A DNA stretch of 64,000 nucleotides from Cryobacterium sp. Y57 (GCF_002929505.1 NZ_PJJL01000069.1:198041-262040), one strand, 5' to 3'; positions 52,069-59,977 are shown, counted from the first letter of the stretch. Numbers and translations: made by a program. The notes: a model not told the origin generated them from the sequence alone.

Positions 52069-52844
52069 ATCAGTTCCTCGTTTTCGGCACTCTCATCGAT
52101 GATTTCCCCATGCACGACTTCCTCGATCGCTGGCAGTGAACCGCCGTAGCTGGCAAATTCGGCGTGTAGGTTTTCAGTCCACTCCCCTGAGTCCTTGAGC
52201 TCCGTGAACAGCCCCTTGAGATCGGCGCGGTTGTCGGTTGCTTTCATGGCGGCGAGCCAGTCGCGAGATGCAGGGACCGGCGTTGCGTTGTCCACTTCCT
52301 CGGGGGTGTAGAGCCCGGAAAGTTCCATCGGGAATGCCCGGCGCAGGGCGAGAGATTCGGCAACCTTGGCGAGCATGTGCGCGGGCATGGAGCGCCACGT
52401 GCTGTTCGTCTTTCCGAACTCGGTCCAGGTGGCGACCCCATCGAGCGGCGTGGTGTAGTCGGCGTGCTTGACGCGGACACGGGCTGCTGCGGGGTTGCCA
52501 CCGGCGAGCCACACGGTGGTCCATGTCACGCCGTCTGCGGTCCATTCGGTCGGCAGTGCGCCCCGATACTTTCCGGTGCGTTGTGCGACGAGGCGCAGGC
52601 CATCGATCGACACCATGATGACGTACTTGCCGCCCATTTCGAGGCAGTAGATCTGCCGCGCGATCGGGTCGAGCTGGGTTCGGTGGCAGGCTGCAAGGAA
52701 TGCTTCGATTACAGGTCTAGGGACGGGTACTTTTGTTCCGCCCTGACCGACCTTGACGAGTCCCGAGAACTCCATGAGTGCGGCCTGCTGCGGGGTCCAG
52801 TCGCGGTCGGCACCGGTGCTGGGGATGGCGAGTTCAGTTGACAT
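52065..52844 (-). CDS. Bet/RecT-family single-strand annealing protein
   Basis: 259 residues from ATG at 52844. FLAACHRTQLDPIARQIYCLEMGGKYVIMVSIDGLR and WRSMPAHMLAKVAESLALRRAFP are typical of phage recombination protein Bet. It anneals ssDNA made by the YqaJ exonuclease encoded just upstream, forming a two-gene recombination cassette. Confidence 0.93.
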   Translation of the reverse strand: MSTELAIPSTGADRDWTPQQAALMEFSGLVKVGQGGTKVPVPRPVIEAFLAACHRTQLDPIARQIYCLEMGGKYVIMVSIDGLRLVAQRTGKYRGALPTEWTADGVTWTTVWLAGGNPAAARVRVKHADYTTPLDGVATWTEFGKTNSTWRSMPAHMLAKVAESLALRRAFPMELSGLYTPEEVDNATPVPASRDWLAAMKATDNRADLKGLFTELKDSGEWTENLHAEFASYGGSLPAIEEVVHGEIIDESAENEELI

Positions 52845-53418
52845 TTTCAAGCTCCTTGGAGAATGCGTTGGCAGCATCGAGCAGGATTAGCACTCGGTCT
52901 GCGATGGTGATGAGATCCGCGATCATGGGTTCATTTCGCGGGATGATGAGGCTGAGCGGGTCTAGCTCGGTGGGTATGAATCCTTCGTGGACTTCCCAGA
53001 TGAACTCGGTTGTTTCGGCGCCCAGTACGTATTGCTGCCATGCGACTTGGCGCAGGTATTTCGGCGGGATCGTCTTGAATGGTTTGTTCGTTGTCTTCGC
53101 TTCCGCGAGGATCAGCGCGCCGTTGTCTAGCCGGATTCCGTCAGGCGTTGCTACGTGACGTTCGTTGTTTTCCGAGTGGATCAACAGCGTGTTGCGATCG
53201 AAGCCTTTGGCGCTGAGAATGAACGATTCGCGGCGGTTGCCGTGGTCGGTGTATGCGTTGCCCGTGAAGTGGTTATTCAGCTTTGAGCGGGCATAGCCAG
53301 GGGAGCTGGCGAGCTTGGCGAACACTCCCGCGTCACTGGCGCCGATCCGGTTTGCTCGGGCACTGGTCCACGCGTCCCGGTCGAGAGAATCAGCGAGGAC
53401 ACGGGCCTGCCAGCTCAC
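52834..53418 (-). CDS. YqaJ-type exonuclease
   Basis: 194 residues from GTG at 53418 (GTGA overlap). The fold is shown by ARANRIGASDAGVFAKL, then GNRRESFIL, and LAEAKTTNK with the acid-x-Lys site. It digests dsDNA ends to feed the annealing protein; the pair is analogous to lambda exo/bet. Confidence 0.9.
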   Translation of the reverse strand: MSWQARVLADSLDRDAWTSARANRIGASDAGVFAKLASSPGYARSKLNNHFTGNAYTDHGNRRESFILSAKGFDRNTLLIHSENNERHVATPDGIRLDNGALILAEAKTTNKPFKTIPPKYLRQVAWQQYVLGAETTEFIWEVHEGFIPTELDPLSLIIPRNEPMIADLITIADRVLILLDAANAFSKELENVN

Positions 53419-53531
53419 TTCAGATCCTCCGCACGTTTGCGCCATATCCTTAGGTCTGGGTCGCCGGGAATAATTGACCCCCGCTGCAAGTCGATCTCAG
53501 CGGGGGTAGTGGGTGCGGTTGTGGGGGTCAT
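53415..53531 (-). CDS. Mini-protein (38 aa)
   Basis: MTPTTAPTTPAEIDLQRG to KRAEDLK. Overlaps both neighbours by 4 bp (ATGA and GTGA). Low-complexity head and charged end; role unknown. Confidence 0.65.
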   Translation of the reverse strand: MTPTTAPTTPAEIDLQRGSIIPGDPDLRIWRKRAEDLK

Positions 53532-53812
53532 GCTCGACGCCCGCAATCCATCTTGTGACCGCCGACTCTGTGGCATTCCGGGCAGCTCACGAGCGATTGC
53601 AGCGCCATTTCCGCCTGCTCCCTGGCCTCGTTGAATTGCTCTTCGGTAAGGTTGGGCACGTCTTCCCAGCGCTCCCCGATGTTGTCGAGCGCATCAGCCA
53701 CGGTGAGGTCGACCAGTGTTCGCGCCGCCTCTTCGATCTGGTTTTCCTGCTCAGCGGTCCAGCCGCATGGGGCGTCGTAGTAGCTGTCTGGCTGGCTCGC
53801 TCCGATGCTCAC
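53528..53812 (-). CDS. Hypothetical prophage protein with C-terminal Zn ribbon, 94 aa
   Basis: Acidic helical body with CPECHRVGGHKMDC at the end, a compact Cys/His Zn-binding pattern. Overlapped on both sides. Function unknown. Confidence 0.75.
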   Translation of the reverse strand: MSIGASQPDSYYDAPCGWTAEQENQIEEAARTLVDLTVADALDNIGERWEDVPNLTEEQFNEAREQAEMALQSLVSCPECHRVGGHKMDCGRRA

Positions 53813-54030
53813 AGTCCCACCGTTCTCGTCTGCCTGTTGCGCTCCATGCGTTCGAGCACGAGGGTTTGCGCGCGGGTTGCGTCGGCGAGTGCGAGGGTTG
53901 CGAGCGCCTGAGCTCGTAGGTTCGCGCCGATGATGATTAGTTGCAGCGAGCGGTCTTCTTGCAGCGCCCTAATTTCGTCGGGCATTAGCGGTGTGAGAAT
54001 CCGCTCGGCCTCGGCTGTGTGATCCGTCAT
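53809..54030 (-). CDS. Hypothetical prophage protein, 73 aa
   Basis: I choose ATG at 54030 (ATGA overlap). Helical and acidic then basic: MTDHTAEAERILTPL to RMERNRQTRTVGL. No family recognised. Confidence 0.75.
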   Translation of the reverse strand: MTDHTAEAERILTPLMPDEIRALQEDRSLQLIIIGANLRAQALATLALADATRAQTLVLERMERNRQTRTVGL

Positions 54031-54161
54031 TTCAAACTCTCTTTCACGATGCGTTCCCAGTCGATCCCGAGTGCCGCGCCGGCTGCATTGAGCACTAGGG
54101 GGGCGTCGGAGAAGATGACCTGGGGGATTGTTTCGGATACGGGGATGAGGCGCGGGGTCAC
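54027..54161 (-). CDS. Mini-protein (44 aa)
   Basis: GTG start at 54161 overlaps the upstream stop; the stop overlaps the next start. VTPRLIPVSETIPQVIF to ERIVKESLK. Amphipathic and coupled. Function unknown. Confidence 0.65.
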   Translation of the reverse strand: MTPRLIPVSETIPQVIFSDAPLVLNAAGAALGIDWERIVKESLK

Positions 54162-54628
54162 TTCTTGGCCTCATTCAAGATGGCTCCGAGGTGTCTGCGC
54201 GCGGTGTAAATGTCTCGAGTAGTGCTGTGCGTACGGTCGCCGCCGATGTCGTAGAAAATCTTCTCCAGCTTCGGCACCAGATCAGCCATCACCTCAGCCG
54301 CCACTTCGGCTTCGGGGCGTAGGCGGGTGTACGGGGCGTATTCCGCGCGCAAGGTCTCACCTTCGACTACATTGCAGGGATCGCCGTCCTTGTCGAAGTA
54401 CCATCCCGGAATTGTCGGCAGCACCACGGGCGGTACCTTCTCCGTGAAGATCGACCACAGACCCGGCAGGCCAAGCGTGACTCTGCCGCCATCGTCGGTT
54501 AGTAACTGGTAGACACCAGGTCTCGCAGTCTCGTAGATGCCGACAATCTCGTTGCCGCCACGAGTTACCTTGATGCGCGTGCCCCTGAGCTTGTCCGACC
54601 ACAAGGCCGGCGTCCATTCGATAGTCAC
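54158..54628 (-). CDS. Prophage protein, paralogue of 57.7-58.1 kb gene, 156 aa
   Basis: WTPALWSDKLRGTRIKVTRGG to AILNEAKK. The middle VLPTIPGWYFDKDGDPC and AYTRLRPEAE-like part (YAPYTRLRPEAEVAAEVMADL) recurs in the 138-residue protein at 57,724. It may belong to a substrate-binding or regulatory family; unknown. Confidence 0.75.
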   Translation of the reverse strand: MTIEWTPALWSDKLRGTRIKVTRGGNEIVGIYETARPGVYQLLTDDGGRVTLGLPGLWSIFTEKVPPVVLPTIPGWYFDKDGDPCNVVEGETLRAEYAPYTRLRPEAEVAAEVMADLVPKLEKIFYDIGGDRTHSTTRDIYTARRHLGAILNEAKK

Positions 54629-55047
54629 TTGGACACCGCCGCGAGTTCATCGATGCAGCGCTTCTCGAAAATCGGTTCTTCCCGCTCAGGCTTGGCATCT
54701 TCGGCGGGGAGAGTGCGTGTGCCGACCTGCACGAGTTCGCAGGAACCGGAGCCGGTGTAGAAGCTGAACGTGAGGCCGTTGCTGGCGATGCCGGTCAGGT
54801 GGATTAGGCCATCGTCGCGCTCCAGTGCAAGCTCCGGCATGGTGTCCAGAAGGCGAATCGCGGCCCGCTCGGCACCGTTGCTAACCTCGCCATTGCGGCG
54901 GTCGTAGGCGCTTAACTGGATCTGAATGTCAGCGTTGTACTTATCTCCGTTGTAGATGGCGGTCTTGTAGATTTTCAGCCCGGCAGCCTCGGCCACCTTG
55001 TTCAGTCGGTCGGCCAGCAGATATTTCGAGTACAGGTTGGTGATCAT
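54625..55047 (-). CDS. Hypothetical prophage protein, 140 aa
   Basis: From ATG at 55047 (ATGA overlap). MITNLYSKYLLADRLNKVAEAAG; mixed alpha/beta, with paired basic and acidic patches. No family recognised. Confidence 0.75.
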   Translation of the reverse strand: MITNLYSKYLLADRLNKVAEAAGLKIYKTAIYNGDKYNADIQIQLSAYDRRNGEVSNGAERAAIRLLDTMPELALERDDGLIHLTGIASNGLTFSFYTGSGSCELVQVGTRTLPAEDAKPEREEPIFEKRCIDELAAVSK

Positions 55048-55199
55048 TCCATATTCCTTACGTAGTAAGCGAGTGCTGGCATCGGCAGGATGAGCGCGAC
55101 ACCGAGGATTCCTAGGGCGGCTGTGAGTGTCCACGCGCCGGCAAGGATGAGTATTACGCCGAGGGTGAATAGCAGCTCGGTCCAGTGAGTGGCGGTCAT
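55044..55199 (-). CDS. Small membrane protein (51 aa)
   Basis: MTATHWTELLFTLGVIL then a second hydrophobic segment, ending YYVRNME. Two transmembrane helices. ATGA overlaps at both ends. It may be a lysogeny or exclusion factor. Confidence 0.75.
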   Translation of the reverse strand: MTATHWTELLFTLGVILILAGAWTLTAALGILGVALILPMPALAYYVRNME

Positions 55200-55846
55200 G
55201 CGATCGCCTCGAAGTCGAACGCCTGCTGGGATAGGCGTTTGGCAATCGTTTCGCAGTGCCGTTCTTCGGACTCGATACCGATTGCCTGTCTGCCAAGGTT
55301 GCGTGCTGCGACCAGAGTTGCGCCGGAGCCGGCAAATGGATCAGCTATTACCCCTGCGGGTGTGTAGGAAATCAGTAACTCCATGAGTCCGGTCGGTTTC
55401 GGCGTCGGGTGTCCGTATCCCTTGCGTTCAGCGCCACCCCTTGCTAGCCCGTTTGCGCGGATGACGTTAGGGCGTCGTGCGCCCTTCCATCCGGTGCCAA
55501 TGACGTAGATTTCCTCAAACGCTGAGAAAAACACGGGGTGCCCTAGTGCGGCTTCGTCTCCCTTGTCCCAGATGAGAACCTGATCGCACGCGGGCTTGTC
55601 ATTGCGCCAAGACCCAAACACGAGAGCGGGCTTCTTGCCCCATGCAGCGAGTGCCGAATCCCTAGTGGTTGTGTCGTGGTCACCCACTACCTCTACGGCC
55701 GCTTTCTTGCCTGCGCGGCTATGGAGGTAGTAACCCATCCCGTATGGCGGGTCGGTCACCAGTACGTCGGCAGCCAGCCATTCCGTGACCTCGAGGCAAT
55801 CGCCGTGATAAAGCGTGACCAGTTCATCTTGGTAGTAAGGCTTCAT
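55196..55846 (-). CDS. Site-specific DNA methyltransferase (N4/N6 type)
   Basis: 216 residues. LYHGDCLEVTEWL, the catalytic VTDPPYGMGY and the AdoMet loop IADPFAGSGATLVAA, with HPTPKPTGLMELL. All core motifs are intact. It modifies Ade or Cyt exocyclic amines. There is no cognate nuclease beside it. Confidence 0.93.
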   Translation of the reverse strand: MKPYYQDELVTLYHGDCLEVTEWLAADVLVTDPPYGMGYYLHSRAGKKAAVEVVGDHDTTTRDSALAAWGKKPALVFGSWRNDKPACDQVLIWDKGDEAALGHPVFFSAFEEIYVIGTGWKGARRPNVIRANGLARGGAERKGYGHPTPKPTGLMELLISYTPAGVIADPFAGSGATLVAARNLGRQAIGIESEERHCETIAKRLSQQAFDFEAIA

Positions 55847-56049
55847 TCGTCGCCCGCAATCGCATCCCAGGTCGTCTCATTGACGTGCCCATTGCCACAC
55901 GTGAACACCGCGGAGTTGTCGCTGTCCACGTACACATCGACATCGCCCTCCCAGTTGCAGGTCAGGTCCTCGAATCCGAACAGGTCAACCCCAGCGGTGC
56001 AGTACGTGATAACCGTGTGTCTCGTGACAGCCTCGCCAGACGTAGCCAC
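55843..56049 (-). CDS. Hypothetical prophage protein, 68 aa
   Basis: Acidic, with C-x12-C-x19-C spacing (CTAG, CNWEG, CGNGH). Between two methyltransferases; both junctions overlap. Function unknown. Confidence 0.7.
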   Translation of the reverse strand: MATSGEAVTRHTVITYCTAGVDLFGFEDLTCNWEGDVDVYVDSDNSAVFTCGNGHVNETTWDAIAGDE

Positions 56050-56579
56050 TAGGCGACCATCCCGAGTGGAATGAACTGACCGGGAATTGAGCAGTGCTTC
56101 AACTTGAGCGCGTCGCTCTCTCCGTAAGCGATAAGCACACTCGGTGCCCCTCCATTTGCTTTTGCCGGCGTTCCATCCGGCCTAACGAATGTGAGCCTCC
56201 CCTCAAGAAAAAGGACCGCGCTAGCTCTATTCCAAACTGTCTCGAAGAACATGCGCGTTTCGGTACGTGCGAATATCAGCGCCGTACCGTTGCCGTGGTC
56301 AGCAAGTCGGCGCATCCATATAGTTGCTTGCTTCCCATAAGGCGGGTTGAGCCAAACGCGGCCATGCCACTGGAGGGTTAGGCCGTCTCCATGTGTCTCT
56401 GGCGTGTACACCGTTTTGGCAGTAGACCAGCCAGGGGCACCGCACGGGTCGAGGTCAAATTCGCCCATTGCGTCGAGAACGTGCCGGGGGGTGAGCCAAC
56501 GATCGGTGATCATGGCCGCCGACTGGTGGCTGCCCATTGATCTACCCTTCGCCGCCTGAATCTCTTCAACGGCGCTCAT
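56049..56579 (-). CDS. Phage DNA N6-adenine methyltransferase (Dam family)
   Basis: 176 residues. WLTPRHVLDAMGEFDLDPCGAP and VWLNPPYGKQATIW are the family hallmarks. It methylates adenine and may protect phage DNA or regulate it. Confidence 0.93.
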   Translation of the reverse strand: MSAVEEIQAAKGRSMGSHQSAAMITDRWLTPRHVLDAMGEFDLDPCGAPGWSTAKTVYTPETHGDGLTLQWHGRVWLNPPYGKQATIWMRRLADHGNGTALIFARTETRMFFETVWNRASAVLFLEGRLTFVRPDGTPAKANGGAPSVLIAYGESDALKLKHCSIPGQFIPLGMVA

Positions 56580-56836
56580 CGCACAACCCCTAACATCCGC
56601 ATAATCTCAATGTCACGCCCAAACAGCGCCGTGACCCGTTTTGTCTGCTCCGGTGTGTACACGCTCAGTTCGGCGTGCACGTACACGGGAGCAGCCGGTG
56701 CGGTAGTCCGCCCAGTTTCATGCCGGTAGCAGGTCTGACACATGCCGACACGTGACATGCGCACGGTGCCTGGATAGTCGACGGCGAGATCCTTGAACCC
56801 GCGCAACGGTCGGTTGCAAACTCGGCAAAGGTTCAT
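56576..56836 (-). CDS. Small Zn-finger-like protein, 86 aa
   Basis: CRVCNRPLRG and GMCQTCYRHET give two CxxC knuckles, then a linker and helix. Overlaps both neighbours by 4 bp. Confidence 0.78.
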   Translation of the reverse strand: MNLCRVCNRPLRGFKDLAVDYPGTVRMSRVGMCQTCYRHETGRTTAPAAPVYVHAELSVYTPEQTKRVTALFGRDIEIMRMLGVVR

Positions 56837-57309
56837 GCGAGGGCCCGCTTAGAGGCCTTGTACTTCTTAACCCTGGCTCTGATGCAAGTGCGGCAGTCTC
56901 GGCGGTAGCGTCCCGGTGCGTTGTAGGTGTTTTCATCCGTGTAAAGGTGCCCATTTATGCACGCCACCTGATTGGAATGCAGGTTGTGGCCGTGTCGAAC
57001 GGTGTCGAAGCTGTTTTCGGATGGTGTGCCATATGCGAGATTGCTCGCATTGTTATTCGCAGACCGACCGTCAATGTGCCGAACGAGCGGGCCCGTTGGT
57101 TCGCCAATGAATGCCCGCGCAACTAGGCGATGGACAGAATAAGTCTCCGGCACTCCGCCCTTATAGAGCTGCACGTGCAAATGACCCCACGGTTTTTGAG
57201 CAGCCGGCCGAAGGACTCGGCCCGCGCCAAAGAATGACCAGACCTGACCCAAGTTGCTAACTGAGTACAGCCCCTCGAACCCGACTATTGGCCTCCATTC
57301 AGTGTTCAT
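56833..57309 (-). CDS. NUMOD4/HNH homing-type endonuclease
   Basis: 158 residues from ATG at 57309. A NUMOD4 start EWRPIVGFEGLYSVSNLGQV, then HNH-like VHRLVARAFIGEP and VRHIDGRSANNNASNLAYGT, plus CRTCIRARVKK. Probably a selfish nuclease inserted among early genes. Confidence 0.9.
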   Translation of the reverse strand: MNTEWRPIVGFEGLYSVSNLGQVWSFFGAGRVLRPAAQKPWGHLHVQLYKGGVPETYSVHRLVARAFIGEPTGPLVRHIDGRSANNNASNLAYGTPSENSFDTVRHGHNLHSNQVACINGHLYTDENTYNAPGRYRRDCRTCIRARVKKYKASKRALA

Positions 57310-57533
57310 ACCAACACCGTCCAGTTGCGCCATGAGAACAACTCGAATCCGACCGATTCACTCGGTCCGCGCTTGTCGTCGCTGAGTGTCTTAGCTCTGA
57401 TCTCAAACGTGCCGATGTGCGTTATCTCGATGGACACTTGCCCGTGCTTCGTACTGCTGCACAACCTGGATCCGACCACGAGGCCATTGGTCCGACAAGT
57501 TGCGGCTGAGGTGGATTCGATCTTGATGCTCAT
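57306..57533 (-). CDS. Hypothetical prophage protein, 75 aa
   Basis: MSIKIESTSAATCRTNGLV to WRNWTVLV; beta-rich. Coupled on both sides by ATGA. No family recognised. Confidence 0.72.
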   Translation of the reverse strand: MSIKIESTSAATCRTNGLVVGSRLCSSTKHGQVSIEITHIGTFEIRAKTLSDDKRGPSESVGFELFSWRNWTVLV

Positions 57534-57727
57534 GAGTTACTCCATACGATCAGGGCGATTACGCCGACAGTGCCAGCCCATCCAAGGGCGGCGATCAGGA
57601 ATACCAGCGACCACACCTCGAGCTCGTGCAGGTGGTTGCGCCGTGCGATACGACGGCGACGGTCGGATTCGAGGATGCGTGAACCGTGGGTGGGTTCGGG
57701 TGGGTACGGGGCGGGAGGGCGGGTCAC
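57530..57727 (-). CDS. Small membrane protein, 65 aa
   Basis: A proline-rich head, a basic patch (RRRRIARR) and one C-terminal helix LVFLIAALGWAGTVGVIALIV. ATGA overlaps on both ends. Confidence 0.72.
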   Translation of the reverse strand: MTRPPAPYPPEPTHGSRILESDRRRRIARRNHLHELEVWSLVFLIAALGWAGTVGVIALIVWSNS

Positions 57728-58140
57728 AGGGTCACCCCGTAACGCGCCGCAATATTTTCGTGATCTTGGGTTACGTTGAGGTCAGAGTCGTCGTATTCCT
57801 TAGCCACTGCCGCGAGCAGCTCCTTGACCATTTCGGCTTCGGGGCGCAGGCGGGTAAAGGGGGCGAAACCTCGTGCGTCGATATCGGTCATGAAGTCAGT
57901 GTCGAGCTGCCACTGCTGCACGCAGTTCGGGACTTCCAGGTGCAATATCCACGGGTAGCCCTCCTTGTCTGCGTAAACGCCCGGCTCAGTCGGCAGAACA
58001 ACGGACCGCTCAATGAGCTCGTAGGTCGCCTTATCGCCGGGAATCATTTCCAGGTCAGACCTCGCAATGGTCTCCACGATTGCGCGGAATTTGTCCCCTT
58101 TGCGGATGTCTTCCCGCAGGATCGGTGTCTTATTACTCAT
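57724..58140 (-). CDS. Prophage protein, paralogue of 54.2-54.6 kb gene, 138 aa
   Basis: From ATG at 58140. MSNKTPILREDIRKGDKFRAIV; shared block VLPTEPGVYADKEGYPW and FAPFTRLRPEAEMVKELLAAV. Function unknown. Confidence 0.75.
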   Translation of the reverse strand: MSNKTPILREDIRKGDKFRAIVETIARSDLEMIPGDKATYELIERSVVLPTEPGVYADKEGYPWILHLEVPNCVQQWQLDTDFMTDIDARGFAPFTRLRPEAEMVKELLAAVAKEYDDSDLNVTQDHENIAARYGVTL

Positions 58141-58436
58141 GCGATACTCCAAATCTGTGTGCGTCGGTTGAATGGTGTGCGGCCGTATTCGCCGGTGAAT
58201 TTCACGAGGCCCTGTAGTTCGAGCTCTTTGCGTGCCGTGCGGATGCGTTGCGGGGTGGCACGCCGGCTTACTTCGCCGTAGAAGTACGCCTGTAGGTGTG
58301 CGGCGACAAGTTCGTTGTCTGTCTGTGCCTTCTCACGTAGGGCGACCATGAGCCAGCCCTGTAGCTCGGTGAGTACGTCGGCGGGGATGGTGTCTGCCTC
58401 GTGTGAGGTGTGCGGGTCGCGGGTTCTGGTGGTCAC
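58137..58436 (-). CDS. Winged-helix-like prophage protein, 99 aa
   Basis: From GTG at 58436 (GTGA overlap). DPHTSHEADTIPADVLTELQGWLM, with basic helices and FNRRTQIWSIA; looks like a small winged-helix DNA-binding protein. Confidence 0.72.
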   Translation of the reverse strand: MTTRTRDPHTSHEADTIPADVLTELQGWLMVALREKAQTDNELVAAHLQAYFYGEVSRRATPQRIRTARKELELQGLVKFTGEYGRTPFNRRTQIWSIA

Positions 58437-58564
58437 GAGTGGCGACCTCTGCGCGGCGCTGGCATCGGCTCGGGGTAGAACATGGCAAAGAATCGCTCCC
58501 GTTCCATCCGTATCGTCTGCCCTGTGGCAGGAGCTATGTGCTTGCCGATATATTGGAAGTTCAT
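58433..58564 (-). CDS. Mini-protein (43 aa)
   Basis: MNFQYIGKHIAPATG to PAPRRGRHS; Met/Arg/Pro-rich. Stop overlaps the next GTG start. Good AGGAAAAG-type ribosome site upstream. Confidence 0.65.
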   Translation of the reverse strand: MNFQYIGKHIAPATGQTIRMERERFFAMFYPEPMPAPRRGRHS

Positions 58565-58609
58565 TGCTTTTCCTTTCGTGGCCCGTCTGTTCGTGCAGGC
58601 GGGCTTCTT

Positions 58610-58936
58610 TTATTGGTTGCGGCTTTTCTTGCGCATCTTCGCCATGCGTCTCGCCCCTCCGAGGTCGTACAGGTCGCGCCCTGGTGCGCTGGGATGTTCG
58701 GCGTCGGCAACCCACCCGGACGCTTTCGCCCAGAGGATCGTCGTAACCGTCTGCAATCCGTCCGAGTCAGCAGCGACACAGACCGTTATCCGGCCTCGTG
58801 TGCGCCATTCCGACCGGGTGCGATCCGAATAGAACCGATCGCGAGGCCGTTGGAACGCAGCCAGGATCTCGGATGCGTCCACGGCCATATCGACCGCGCG
58901 GGATAAAGCGTGATGCGACATGGCGAAATCGGCCAT
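58610..58936 (-). CDS. Hypothetical prophage protein, 108 aa
   Basis: MADFAMSHHALSRAVDMAVDASEILAAF; a helix-strand layout loosely like DUF4258-type toxins or RNases but without a key motif I can confirm. Basic tail KMRKKSRNQ. ATG at 58,921 is an alternative start. Confidence 0.7.
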   Translation of the reverse strand: MADFAMSHHALSRAVDMAVDASEILAAFQRPRDRFYSDRTRSEWRTRGRITVCVAADSDGLQTVTTILWAKASGWVADAEHPSAPGRDLYDLGGARRMAKMRKKSRNQ

Positions 58937-58942
58937 GAGGGG

Positions 58943-59128
58943 TTAGATTTCTTTGAAGCTGAGGGCGATCTCGACCGCACCCAACTCACGCATGATTGGT
59001 TCAGCGAATGTGGCTGCGTCCCCGTAGCTTTCAAACGCGGCTACCGTGCTGCCCTCGACCCGCACTCGGTAGGGGAGAACGCTAGTCGGGCTGGGTTTGA
59101 CGGGGATGGTGCGTCTTTCGTTGTTCAT
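58943..59128 (-). CDS. Hypothetical prophage protein, 61 aa
   Basis: From ATG at 59128 (MNNERRTIPVKPSPTS), which has GGAG about 8 nt upstream. A short alpha/beta protein (YRVRVEGSTVAAFESYG). The longer frame upstream is unlikely. Confidence 0.72.
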   Translation of the reverse strand: MNNERRTIPVKPSPTSVLPYRVRVEGSTVAAFESYGDAATFAEPIMRELGAVEIALSFKEI

Positions 59129-59462
59129 GATCTGCTCCATTTCGTTTGGTGAGTGCCGCGCCCGGGGTTCGATCCCGGCACCTTCAGTCGAAGCGTCTTG
59201 GCGAGCCGATATTGCGCGGTCCTTATGCACACCCGAACCGACGTCGCCCTCACAGTGGGCGGTCGGCAGCTTTCGCTTGTCGGATGGTGTTCGCGCTTGC
59301 ACTCCTTGAAGCCGAGGGTTCGTGTCCCTGGGCTGGATTCCCGCGCTACCGGGAAGGGGCTATCTATGCAAGTTCTGTTCAGTTGTGGGGTTGTGCAGCC
59401 GTTTTTGGGTACGGCAAACCAGCACCCAAGCCGCCGGCGAAAGCGACAAGGGTCGAATGGAG
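59129..59462. other. Non-coding structured gap in early operon
   Basis: 334 bp without a credible gene. It contains a strong stem AGCC-G-AGGG/CCCT-G-GGCT with loop TTCGTGT (59,310-59,334), a TTCCCG/CGGGAA hairpin, an outer CTTGCA/TGCAAG pair (59,296 and 59,367), and another stem with TTCGATC near 59,168. None completes a tRNA. Confidence 0.5.
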
Positions 59463-59669
59463 CTAGGACAGTGGTTTGTCCAGGGGGAGCGCGTCGAACC
59501 ATGCGACGAGATCCGCGTGCTTGACGAGACGCTTGGCGCCGGCCCAGTGAACGGTCAGGTCGCCGCGCGTGATTGCCTCTTTGATCGGGTATACCGAGAG
59601 GCCAACAGCTCGCCCCGCGCCCTCGACTGAGTAGCCGATCGGGACGTGTGCTGTGGGGGTGAAGCTCAT
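59463..59669 (-). CDS. Excisionase-like helix-turn-helix protein (68 aa)
   Basis: From ATG at 59669 (ATGA overlap). IGYSVEGAGRAVGLSVYPIKEAITRGDLTVHWAGAKRLVKHADLVAWFDAL matches the MerR-like helix-turn-helix of excisionase/AlpA-type proteins. Early-operon position suits a directionality factor or regulator. Confidence 0.8.
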   Translation of the reverse strand: MSFTPTAHVPIGYSVEGAGRAVGLSVYPIKEAITRGDLTVHWAGAKRLVKHADLVAWFDALPLDKPLS

Positions 59670-59896
59670 GAGGTGACCTGCGACAGGTCTGTCATCCACG
59701 AGGCGGCGTCGGCCTTCAACTCGTGGGCAATCTTGAAGATGAATGAGGCGGGGAAGTCTTTCCCTTTGCCTTCTAGCATTCTCTGAAGCGAGGAATAAGG
59801 TATCCCGGTCGATTCAGCGAGGGGGGTGAGCGTTACCCCCTGCGCTCTTCTGCATGTGTCGATTCGGTGCGCAAGTGCTGCTGTTGGATTGTCCAT
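59666..59896 (-). CDS. XRE-family regulator, Cro-like
   Basis: 76 residues from ATG at 59896. HRIDTCRRAQGVTLTPLAESTGIPYSSLQRMLEGK is an HTH_3 DNA-binding core. A -10 TAGTCT ends 7 bp before this ATG, so translation is probably leaderless; the ATG at 59914 overlaps the operator and is less likely. First gene of the lytic operon, so Cro-like. Confidence 0.82.
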   Translation of the reverse strand: MDNPTAALAHRIDTCRRAQGVTLTPLAESTGIPYSSLQRMLEGKGKDFPASFIFKIAHELKADAASWMTDLSQVTS

Positions 59897-59907
59897 GTAG
59901 ATAAGAC

Positions 59908-59918
59908 TATCCATTTGG
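59908..59918. promoter_or_regulatory. Switch operator 1 (TATCCATTTGG)
   Basis: Exact copy of 59967-59977. It overlaps the leftward promoter spacer of the Cro-like gene, next to the -10 TAGTCT on the minus strand. Confidence 0.65.
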
Positions 59919-59966
59919 ACAAAATATGCAACATGGAAGTGAACCCAGTTCGGGGGTATATGAAAT

Positions 59967-59977
59967 TATCCATTTGG
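59967..59977. promoter_or_regulatory. Switch operator 2 (TATCCATTTGG)
   Basis: Exact copy of 59908-59918, 59 bp apart in the same orientation. It lies 3 bp upstream of TAAGGT, the -10 for the rightward repressor gene, so its binder can control both promoters. Confidence 0.65.

Noticed and set aside
59140..59380. tRNA genes suggested by T-arm-like sequences
   Set aside because: I tried both strands; no matching acceptor and anticodon stems could be formed, so no tRNA is claimed.
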